From Methylotuvimicrobium alcaliphilum 20Z (lineage in GTDB: Bacteria > Pseudomonadota > Gammaproteobacteria > Methylococcales > Methylomonadaceae), in assembly GCF_000968535.2 (NCBI RefSeq), contig NC_016112.1, positions 3,472,001 through 3,536,000 of the forward strand: a stretch of 64,000 nt of DNA, read 5' to 3'. Within the stretch, counting starts at the first letter, position 1. The number at the start of each line of letters is the position of its first letter. The notes beneath the pieces are model-generated. The model was not told the DNA's origin. It worked only from the letters and a program-made list of their open reading frames with translations, and made no database searches. Below are positions 10,110 to 17,082 of this stretch, one piece after another. The position numbers and the translations under genes are program-made.

Positions 10110-10460
10110 ATGCGTTTCAAATTAATCATCGCCTTTGTTGAAGACTCGAAAACCGATCTCGTGCTCGATACCGCACGTAAAAGCGGCGCTAAGGGCGCAA
10201 CCGTGATCAACCATGCCCGCGGTGAAGGCATGAAGCAATCCAAAACTTTTTTCGGCCTGACCCTGGAAACTCAACGGGATGTTTTGATGTTTCTGGTCGA
10301 GGAACATTTGAGCCGCTATATTCTCGAAAAAATCGCCAAGGCTGCAGAATTCGACGCCACATCAGGCACCGGCATCGCTTTTAAAATCGATGTCGAAGAT
10401 GCGATAGGGGTGATGCATCAAGTCGAACAATTAACCCAAGAACTGGAAGATGAAATATGA
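10110..10460 (+). CDS. P-II-like signalling protein
   Basis: The 116-residue soluble protein starts MRFKLIIAFVEDSKTDLVLDTARKSGA, which fits the first beta strand and helix of the P-II fold. It then has the loop-like NHARGEGMKQSKTFFGLTLE, followed by VLMFLVEEHLSRYILEKI and GTGIAFKIDVEDAIGV, where P-II proteins have the second beta-alpha-beta unit and the C-terminal ligand segment. It lacks the canonical GlnB T-loop uridylylation tyrosine context, so it is a P-II-like paralogue and not GlnB or GlnK. A good SD (GAGGAAAGCC) precedes it. It probably binds a nucleotide and controls the DUF1538 pair, by analogy with other membrane-protein/P-II operons. That role is an inference. Confidence 0.75.
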   Translation: MRFKLIIAFVEDSKTDLVLDTARKSGAKGATVINHARGEGMKQSKTFFGLTLETQRDVLMFLVEEHLSRYILEKIAKAAEFDATSGTGIAFKIDVEDAIGVMHQVEQLTQELEDEI

Positions 10461-10864
10461 TCGATAAAACTAAAATTATTCATGTTAGAGACGTCATGAA
10501 AACCGACTTTTCGATGATCGAAGGCTCGGCCTCGGTCAGCGATGCTTTGAAACTGATGAAGTCGCAGAAAACCTCGGTATTGGTTGTCAATAAACGCCAT
10601 GAATTCGACGAATACGGCTTGGTCACCTCCGGCGATATCGCACGCTATGTATTGGCTAAGGATAAAGCGCCGGACCGCGTTAATGTCTACGAGATCATGG
10701 CATGCCCGGTGATCCAGGTCTCGCCCGATATGGATATTCGTCTTTGCTCAAGATTGTTTGCAAACTACAACTTAGTTCGCGCGCCGGTTATCGAAAACGG
10801 CAAGGTTATCGGCATGGTCAGTCCGAATGCACTGGTGCTGGACGGCATGTACCGAAACCTTTAA
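10457..10864 (+). CDS. CBS-domain protein
   Basis: The 135-residue protein consists of two CBS motifs. Residues about 8-70 contain VRDVMKTDFSMIEGSASVSDALKLM and YGLVTSGDIARYVL. Residues about 75-135 contain VYEIMACPVIQVSPDMDIRLCSRLF and APVIENGKVIGMVSPNALV. CBS pairs bind adenosyl nucleotides and regulate partner proteins. It overlaps the P-II-like gene by 4 bp, so the operon carries two potential nucleotide sensors for one membrane pair. It is the last gene before the cold-shock gene. Confidence 0.88.
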   Translation: MIDKTKIIHVRDVMKTDFSMIEGSASVSDALKLMKSQKTSVLVVNKRHEFDEYGLVTSGDIARYVLAKDKAPDRVNVYEIMACPVIQVSPDMDIRLCSRLFANYNLVRAPVIENGKVIGMVSPNALVLDGMYRNL

Positions 10865-10919
10865 TGGTATTAGGCTTTAAAAAAAGCTACAATTTTGCCC
10901 GATCAGAAAACCGATCTTG

Positions 10920-11013
10920 AGTGAACGCCTACCTGTTTTAGGTTGATGTCCGGCAATCAATCAGGTCGTTCTGCGTCACACAGTAAGTTAATATTAGTAG
11001 GAGTTTTAAAAAA
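10920..11013 (+). promoter_or_regulatory. 5' leader of the first cold-shock gene
   Basis: About 90-150 bp of non-coding sequence separates the CBS gene from the csp start and ends with TAGGAGTTTTAAAAAA before the ATG, a strong SD. Cold-shock genes of this class usually have long structured leaders. I see no specific cold-box motif, so the regulatory role is inferred from the gene family only. Confidence 0.4.
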
Positions 11014-11217
11014 ATGGCAACAGGCACTGTAAAGTGGTTTAACAACACGAAAGGCTTCGGCTTTATTGAGCCGTCGGAAGGCACGGAAGACGTCTTCGTT
11101 CACCATTCAGTCATCCAGGGAGAAGGTTTTAAAACATTGAGCCCCGGACAATCGGTACAATTCGAAATCGAATCAGGCCCTAAAGGCCTGACAGCCGCGA
11201 ACGTTATTCCAGGCTAA
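11014..11217 (+). CDS. Cold-shock domain protein (CspA family)
   Basis: The 67-residue single cold-shock domain has both RNA-binding motifs, KGFGFIEP (RNP1) and DVFVHHSVI (RNP2), plus the N-terminal GTVKWFN and terminal [11 protein letters not shown]. It would act as a single-strand nucleic-acid-binding RNA chaperone in the cytoplasm. The start is supported by TAGGAG 12 bp upstream. A strong terminator follows at once, so the gene is probably monocistronic. A second family member is encoded at 22148. Confidence 0.97.
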   Translation: MATGTVKWFNNTKGFGFIEPSEGTEDVFVHHSVIQGEGFKTLSPGQSVQFEIESGPKGLTAANVIPG

Positions 11218-11239
11218 TAAGTAACCGCTTCGCTCAACG

Positions 11240-11280
11240 AAAAAGGCCCTTGCCGCAAGACGCGGCAAGGGCCTTTTTCG
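11240..11280 (+). terminator. Rho-independent terminator of csp
   Basis: AAAAAGGCCCTTGCCGC pairs with GCGGCAAGGGCCTTTTT around a four-base loop. The A-rich and T-rich flanks make it bidirectional. Confidence 0.93.
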
Positions 11281-11345
11281 TATACCCTCGCAAAACTAAA
11301 TTTGTCATTTTAACCATGAAGCCCATGAAGTATTTCTAGAGATTA

Positions 11346-11514
11346 TATACCCGTCGTAGATCAAAATTCGGCGCCAGGGTTGTCCGCCAAAGGACGCCGT
11401 GAATACGTCCATGTAGGCTCAGGCTCTGTGACAGCATCCCTGCTGTCACAGCCTTTGCCGAACCCCCCGGCGCCTCCATGCGTCAATGCCGAAATTTGAA
11501 GTGCGATGGGTATA
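11346..11514. repeat. Family A small mobile element, copy 1
   Basis: The element is 169 bp with imperfect inverted ends: TATACCCGTCGTAGATCAAA on the left, and the complement of GAAATTTGAAGTGCGATGGGTATA on the right. The core GGACGCCGTGAATACGTCC lies left of centre and a TGTGACAGCATCCCTGCTGTCACA hairpin lies in the middle. Related copies are at 14548, 31731, 33794 and 38601. The TA-rich borders suggest a TA-type target, but no clear duplication is visible. Confidence 0.75.
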
Positions 11515-11735
11515 ATTTGGCGCTTATGACCCATACGCATCAAGCTAAGGATGTCGCTAAAATTAACTTCCTGATTTGCCCAAGTTTTTTGCAGGAGTCA
11601 GTTCTCATTCGCCTAGGGCGATTAAAATCGCCCTAGCATTGAATTTAGGGCGCTTCGAGGACTTCGACATAAGCCGTGGGTGTCGAGCATCAGCGACTTC
11701 GAAAGTCGCGACGAAGGCGTCGCTCCCACAGAGGC

Positions 11736-11943
11736 CAGCAATTCCCAGCTTGAGCAGTTTCGCCGATTTTAGGGTGTGGGGGCCTATCGAGGAACGCCGT
11801 AAACCCATCCATGGGGGCTTGGCGGGAGCTAAGCGCCAAGGATGGCGCGAATGCAGATTTTGCAGGAGCAAAAATCTGTCCCGCTGCCGACATCCTCGCC
11901 AAGCATACCCCACACCCTTTTTGATCTCCAAATTGGGATGCTG
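11736..11943. mobile_element. Family B MITE, copy 1
   Basis: The element is 208 bp with inverted ends CAGCAATTCCCA and TTGGGATGCTG. It is flanked by an exact 9-bp direct repeat CACAGAGGC (11727-11735 and 11944-11952). It contains GGAACGCCGTAAACCCATCC and an inner stem of TGCAGATTTTGCAGGAGCAA type. It encodes no plausible transposase, so it is non-autonomous. It sits just outside the 3' end of the group II intron remnant. Confidence 0.92.
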
Positions 11944-11965
11944 CACAGAGGCTGACTAATGCACT

Positions 11966-12250
11966 GATAGGGATAGGGAAGATTTCTCTCCCCTCCCTCC
12001 GAACCGTGCATGCGGTTCTCCCGCACACGGCTCTCCAGTCGGTGGTTTCCTCATCGGGACAAGCTGGTGAGCAATGTTGTTATTATTGGTGAACTCCATT
12101 ACTCCGCGTTACCACGTCAGCCCGCAAACTCGGATTGATTCGTTACCTTCGGCTCGCTTCAACGGCTGAGCCTCTTTAAGCCTTTTACCTGAGGTTGGCT
12201 TAATGTGCGCGACACTGAACGTTACCTCGCTTCCACCTTCCTACCCTTCT
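11966..12250 (-). ncRNA. Group II intron 3' remnant (domains V-VI), no reverse transcriptase
   Basis: The minus strand has a group II domain V at 12033-12001. It reads GAGCCGTGTGCGGGAGAACC and then GCATGCACGGTTC, with the AGC triad, two paired helices and a two-base bulge. It is followed by a domain VI-like segment ending ...CTATCCCTATC at about 11966, the usual 3' end of this intron type. Upstream sequence resembles earlier intron domains, but no maturase/reverse transcriptase frame is present in the window. The intron is therefore a 3' fragment or an ORF-less derivative. The left limit is uncertain. Confidence 0.75.
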
Positions 12251-12330
12251 TTCCTATGGCCGGTTTTGCTAGCCGGCTTTTACCATCGTTTCCCCTCTCG
12301 GTTTAGGCTCGTGTTTGTTTTCTCCCTAGC

Positions 12331-12440
12331 AGGACGGGGTTTGCAACCCCGTCCTAAACGTTTTGACTTTGGCCGAAGTTAGCCGAAATGTTTAGGGCAA
12401 ACCGAAACGTTGGGGACGGGTTAAATAACCCGTCCCGCAG
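12331..12440. repeat. Paired GGACGGG hairpins
   Basis: There are two perfect hairpins about 60 bp apart: AGGACGGGG..CCCCGTCCT at 12331-12354 and GGGACGGGTT..AACCCGTCCC at 12413-12436. They are separated by a segment with AAACGTTTTG and CGAAACGTTG. This looks like a palindromic intergenic repeat of the REP/BIME kind. It could also act as a terminator for transcripts arriving from either side. Confidence 0.55.
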
Positions 12441-12576
12441 AAGTGGCTTCGAGGTCACATTGTCTAGGACTGCAAAAGGGTAATACATGACTTATCTATA
12501 GCGATGAGTCCGGAAATTGGGAAAGCGTACGGGTTGACCGTTTTAGCTTGATGCGCATAGCTTATGACCCCGATGC

Positions 12577-14496
12577 CTATGGACAAGCCTTGTTCCTATA
12601 TTCCCGCCATTGGAGTCGATATTCCCTAATATTTCTAGCAATAGAAGGACTGCCTTCAGTTAAATCGCAATTCCAGTATGCGGTTCCGGCTCGACAAGCG
12701 CGAGCAAACAAATTGACATCTCGATTAGTAAATTGCCCATCACCATCTAAGTCGCAGGTTTGATCTTCTTCCAACCAGGGTTTCCAGGCATCATCCAACT
12801 CCCATGCGGTTATCTTCGATTCCGCATGTTTTTGACTGCCGTCGATGACGTAAATTTTCCCATCGGCCGTAAACGATACCGGCTCGGATATTTCTTTTGG
12901 CAAGCTCGGTCCGACTTGCCAAGTATTGGATACCGGATCATAAATTTCCACTTTATCCGACTTAACCAAGCCGCCGACGCTATTAACGGAGCGTCCGCCG
13001 ATCAGGTAGATTTTTCCATCCAACACCGGGGCCTGAATACCGCTTTGAAATGCTCTCGGCGTCGGCATCGGAGTCATGGCTCTCGTTTGCCAGCGATCGA
13101 GCCTAAAATCGTAAGCCGCAATCGCACCGAATAGTCTATTTCTTTGCAGTACGCCGCCGCCTAGCAGATATGCATGGGATTTGCCGTCGATTGTGACGGC
13201 CGCCAAGGCCGCGCCTTCGCGCCGATTAATACCGGGTACGTTGCGATGCCTTTTCCATTCTTGCGTTTCGGGATTAAAGCTTTCGAGCCGATTGATCAAT
13301 CGGCTTTTGCCATTCGGCCGGGTTTGTTTGCCGCCAAAAACAAAAATTTCATCATTGTCCGTTACCATCGGCGCCGCGCCAAATCGAATTGTCGGCATGG
13401 CAGCCAGGGACTCTTTTTCCACGAAATCACTACCATCTATTTCAAAGACCCGTGTTGCCCCAGCCTCTGCGTCAAAAACATAAAGCTTGCCGTTAACGAA
13501 GGCACCTGAATGCTGCCCGTTTAAAGAGGTACTGGAGTCGAGCACCGCCACCCCCTGGCTTGCATCTTCTGGAATCAAATAGACTTTATTGCCGATTGCC
13601 GCCAAGGCGACCGGCTCATCGCCCAATATCTGGGAAGTCGCCAATTCAGATGCTTTCCATGCGCTTATTTCAGGTTCGGGCGCTGGCGGATCTTGCGGCA
13701 ACTCAGAGCCAAATCCCAAGACGCGTTGGGACACTGCAGACTGAAATTGCTCGGCAGGCAATTGATTATTGAACAAGATATAAAAAGAATCCGAGGGCGT
13801 CTCGCGCTTATCGGAAGATAAGCGCATTTCGACTAAATAAGCCCCTTGCGGGCCGCCATTTCCAGCTCCCGCCGAGGTTTCCAAAAACCAATCGAGGTGG
13901 GAATGAAAGGAACCGTTAGCGGCCGCCTGCCCAACGATTAAAGACGGTGTGCCTGTTACACCACTGGCAGTGTAAGTCGTGAAACTGGTTTCAGTCGTAA
14001 CTTTCGGCGGACAAAAAACCAGTCCGCAATTTTGGTCGGCTACTTCGGTAACTTTTAGACCGCCCGCCAATCGAATTTTCACATTATCCGGCGCAAGACT
14101 CCAAGCACTTATAGCCGGATTCCAAAATTCCAATACCCCGAGCGATTGATAGGAAACGAGTTCATTGCTTAAAAGCGAACCCACGCTCGACTGAAATCCG
14201 GGGTTATCGGTTGAATGTTGCCCGGAAAACACAAAGTGCGTAAACGCGGTAACATAAATATCCTTTCCGGTTTCAAAGTCGGTCGGTACCGTATTCGGAG
14301 GAAGGCCTAAGCGCTCGACGCCGACAATATCGCAACCAAGCTCTACTTCCGAACAAAATCCCGCCTTGATTGCCGAACCCTGGCCCGATACCTCGATATC
14401 TTGATGAAAAGACGCCAAACCTCTTGCGGACGGCACAAATAAAACCACCATCAATAAGAAGCTACGCCCAAAAAATAATCTATTTAAGACACTCAT
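12577..14496 (-). CDS. Exported kelch-repeat protein with HSHLD domain and EF-hand-like C-terminus
   Basis: The 639-residue protein starts at the ATG at 14496, which has GGAG nine bases upstream. An alternative ATG 30 bp earlier lacks this. A signal peptide is followed by a region (about residues 30-290) with FHSHLDWFLETSAG, GAYLVEMRLSSD and SDSFYILFNNQLPAEQF. This region is shared with the protein at 20244-21557. Residues about 320-580 hold several kelch-like beta-propeller blades (NDEIFVFGGKQTR, HAYLLGGGVL, GKIYLIGGRSVN, GKIYVIDGS). The end, CDLDGDGQFTNRDVNLFARAC, is an EF-hand/dockerin-like calcium site. A Zur-box-like site lies 310 bp upstream with a family A repeat in between. I infer a Zur-regulated extracellular or periplasmic metal-related protein. 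The exact role is unknown. Confidence 0.8.
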   Translation of the reverse strand: MSVLNRLFFGRSFLLMVVLFVPSARGLASFHQDIEVSGQGSAIKAGFCSEVELGCDIVGVERLGLPPNTVPTDFETGKDIYVTAFTHFVFSGQHSTDNPGFQSSVGSLLSNELVSYQSLGVLEFWNPAISAWSLAPDNVKIRLAGGLKVTEVADQNCGLVFCPPKVTTETSFTTYTASGVTGTPSLIVGQAAANGSFHSHLDWFLETSAGAGNGGPQGAYLVEMRLSSDKRETPSDSFYILFNNQLPAEQFQSAVSQRVLGFGSELPQDPPAPEPEISAWKASELATSQILGDEPVALAAIGNKVYLIPEDASQGVAVLDSSTSLNGQHSGAFVNGKLYVFDAEAGATRVFEIDGSDFVEKESLAAMPTIRFGAAPMVTDNDEIFVFGGKQTRPNGKSRLINRLESFNPETQEWKRHRNVPGINRREGAALAAVTIDGKSHAYLLGGGVLQRNRLFGAIAAYDFRLDRWQTRAMTPMPTPRAFQSGIQAPVLDGKIYLIGGRSVNSVGGLVKSDKVEIYDPVSNTWQVGPSLPKEISEPVSFTADGKIYVIDGSQKHAESKITAWELDDAWKPWLEEDQTCDLDGDGQFTNRDVNLFARACRAGTAYWNCDLTEGSPSIARNIREYRLQWREYRNKACP

Positions 14497-14547
14497 TAGT
14501 ATTCTCCGACCTCTAGGAGCTCGCATTTATAAGGTTAACCAAACAAC

Positions 14548-14720
14548 TATACCTTTCGCACTTCAAATTTCGGCAGTGACTAAGAAGGCGCAGGTGTGCT
14601 CGGTCCCTCACCTAACGCTAGGAGAGGGACTGGCATAGATGGTATAGAGCCTACATGGGATGAATCCACGGCGTCCTTTGACGGGAACCTGGTGCCGAAT
14701 TTTGATCTACGGTAGGTATA
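14548..14720. repeat. Family A small mobile element, copy 2
   Basis: The element is 173 bp. It starts TATACCTTTCGCACTTCAAA and ends TTTTGATCTACGGTAGGTATA, with the core CACGGCGTCCTTTGACGGG in the opposite orientation to copy 1. It separates the Zur-box-like site from the kelch-protein gene. Confidence 0.75.
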
Positions 14721-14807
14721 AATAATCCCCAGCCCCCATATTTTCAAAGAAAGGTGGGCTGAATAACCACCTATCGTTTATCGATCGCTTCATCTGAACA
14801 ACCCCAT

Positions 14808-14828
14808 TAGCGATATAATATAACATTC
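14808..14828. promoter_or_regulatory. Predicted Zur box (upstream of the kelch-protein gene)
   Basis: The 21-base site contains GATATAATATAACATTC and matches 17 of 21 positions of the gammaproteobacterial Zur palindrome (GAATGTTATA-A-TATAACATTC). It lies between the TonB receptor stop (14860) and the kelch gene start (14496), both on the minus strand, so it should control the kelch gene. Binding is inferred from sequence. Confidence 0.65.
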
Positions 14829-14859
14829 CTAGCTTACTGACACCTCATCCTAATAAATT

Positions 14860-17079
14860 TCAAAAATAGGCTCGGAAACCTATTTCCAAACTCATTCCTG
14901 GCTCCGGTGCGATGTTGCGTAAAAATGACGTGGAATTTCGGATCGGCGAATCGCTTAAATTCGAGGCCTTTCCGAACAGAAGGACTCTTTGTCCCGAGTC
15001 CGCATGCCAGTCATAAGAAACGTCGATATCGAAACGGTGATAAGAAGGCGTCACGGTTTCATCGTTTCCGGGTCTGTCTTGTGCCAAGGCCTGAGTAAAT
15101 CGTAGCGCTCCCTGAAAGGCGTTTTTTTGCAATCCGACTTCGAAACCGTAACGTTGCGGTGGCAAGCGAGGTACATCGCCAAGCGCTCTATCTCTGAAAC
15201 GCCCGCGAACGTAGTCGGAAAACAGCGTTAAATGCGGTGTGCCCCAATCGAACGACGGGTGAAATTTAATTTCCGCTTCGTAACCGTAAAACTCCGCATC
15301 GTCGCCGCGAAACCCGTATATTGGAAAACAGCCTCTAAGTCCATCCGAGCAAGACGCTTTTAGGGTGTTCGTATCGAGTTGATAGAAAAGCCCCAGGTTT
15401 TCTTGATAAATAAAATCCTTGACATCCTTTTGGTAGGCATTGCCTTGCAATGAAATCAAGGCATCGTCGTAACGAATCCCAATTTCACGATTACTAGCAC
15501 GTTCAACCGCCAAATCCAATCGACCGATATCGAAACTACGATTGGCCGGATGCGGCCCGAGCGAATACATTTCCTGTATATCGGGCGCGCGCTCCGAGTT
15601 TTGCCATGCCAAATAGATCGAACCGCCATCGAAAGGTTTGTAAGTAATACTCGCAGCCAACGAACTCGGATTATGCGTCAATCTTCGTGTCGGCACCTGA
15701 ACCGGTTGCCCGAACAAATTCCGATTGAGCATTTTTTCATTAGGCTCGGTAACCTGTCGTTCATACCGTCCACCAAACTCCAATGTCAACTCATCCAAAA
15801 CATCCAGCTTTTCGGTAAAAAACAATCCCAACGAATCGATTTGCGACTGGGGAACCAGGTTTTCGGCCAAAAATTCTCGATCTTGCCATTGCAAGCCCAA
15901 AAAGCCGGACCACTGATCGAGCAATCGATGCTCGAGCTCGAAACGGGTTTCTAAGACTTCATTGGTAAATAAGACCGAAAATCCGGGCTCGCCTTCTTCA
16001 TGCTCGTAATCGACATAACCAGTCTTGACCGAGACCGACTCGATGTAAGGAATCGGATTGAACAACATGGCCTCGACATCGTAGCGCCGCTGTTCCATTT
16101 CAAAACGCATCGCCTCGCCTTGATTGCTTGCCCCCGGCACAACCCCGACATGACTATGACCGCCCGGATCGCCCGGCGGTAAACCGTATGCCTTATAAGT
16201 ATGGTTGTAACTGGTGCCGACATAGCCGAGATCGTCGATCCAGGAAATTCCAGCCGAACCGCCTCGGCTTTCCCCGTCGGTATTTTTGATTTCGCCCTTG
16301 CTGTTATTTAACTGCACATCGGTTTTCAATTGTTTACGAAGCGCCGCTTCGTCCAATGCGAATCCCGGAATCCGTGTATTTTCGTTACCGCGTTGAAAAT
16401 AATCGAGATGGACGGCAACGTTGCCTTTGCCGGCGTCGATGCCGACCATACCGGCATTTTCTTTGGGATTGTGGTCGTAGCGATACTCCGCGGTGCCTTC
16501 GATCGGTTTTAACGGCACGCTATCGGGGATGCGCTTATGCTTGACATCGACGACACCCCCGATTGCGCCGCTACCGTAGCGCAAGGTAGCCGGCCCCCTG
16601 TGTATCGTAATACTATCGGCCAGTAACGACTCGGCCGCTACCGCATGATCTTGGCTCATCGCCGACGCGTCGTGCGAGCCGATTCCGTCATGCATTACTC
16701 GCACTCGAGGGCCGCCCATGCCACGAATGATCGGCTGGCCGACTCCGGGACCGAACGAAGCATTGTAAACCCCCAGTTCGCGTTCCAAGGTTTTGCCTAA
16801 GGTACTCGCCGACTTCAAGCGTAAATCGATATCGGATAATTCGGATGTCGAATCGGCCGTCGGCGCGATGGCTTCGATGACCATTTTTTCAAGTTCCACA
16901 TCGAATTCGCCGGTTTCGGGCTCGGCGCTTTCGGTTGTTTCCATCGAGTCTTGCTCAGCACTTTCGAAAACAGTCTCGCCGTTTTCAGGGTCATCCGCTT
17001 CGGATGCCCAAAGCATGCCGCTCGACGTTAAAATGCTCAGCGTTAACGCTATCCAATTAATGACGGTGGGAAGTTTCAT
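14860..17079 (-). CDS. TonB-dependent outer-membrane receptor, ZnuD-like
   Basis: The 739-residue receptor has a signal peptide ending near GMLWASE, an acidic linker and a TonB-box-like ELEKMVIEA. The plug domain (residues about 80-200) contains GQPIIRGMGGPRVRVMHDGI, MSQDHAVAAESLLADSI and GPATLRYGSGAIGGVVDV. The beta barrel ends in the aromatic FRAYF. The plug strongly resembles the ZnuD group of zinc-piracy/zinc-import receptors. That assignment fits the Zur-like sites and ZrgA-like gene nearby. It begins 3 bp after the stop of the upstream fused spermidine-synthase-like gene, so the two are cotranscribed. Energy would come from a TonB system such as the one at 26.4-31.5 kb. Another metal or a metallophore cannot be excluded. 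Confidence 0.88.
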   Translation of the reverse strand: MKLPTVINWIALTLSILTSSGMLWASEADDPENGETVFESAEQDSMETTESAEPETGEFDVELEKMVIEAIAPTADSTSELSDIDLRLKSASTLGKTLERELGVYNASFGPGVGQPIIRGMGGPRVRVMHDGIGSHDASAMSQDHAVAAESLLADSITIHRGPATLRYGSGAIGGVVDVKHKRIPDSVPLKPIEGTAEYRYDHNPKENAGMVGIDAGKGNVAVHLDYFQRGNENTRIPGFALDEAALRKQLKTDVQLNNSKGEIKNTDGESRGGSAGISWIDDLGYVGTSYNHTYKAYGLPPGDPGGHSHVGVVPGASNQGEAMRFEMEQRRYDVEAMLFNPIPYIESVSVKTGYVDYEHEEGEPGFSVLFTNEVLETRFELEHRLLDQWSGFLGLQWQDREFLAENLVPQSQIDSLGLFFTEKLDVLDELTLEFGGRYERQVTEPNEKMLNRNLFGQPVQVPTRRLTHNPSSLAASITYKPFDGGSIYLAWQNSERAPDIQEMYSLGPHPANRSFDIGRLDLAVERASNREIGIRYDDALISLQGNAYQKDVKDFIYQENLGLFYQLDTNTLKASCSDGLRGCFPIYGFRGDDAEFYGYEAEIKFHPSFDWGTPHLTLFSDYVRGRFRDRALGDVPRLPPQRYGFEVGLQKNAFQGALRFTQALAQDRPGNDETVTPSYHRFDIDVSYDWHADSGQRVLLFGKASNLSDSPIRNSTSFLRNIAPEPGMSLEIGFRAYF

Positions 17080-17082
17080 GGT

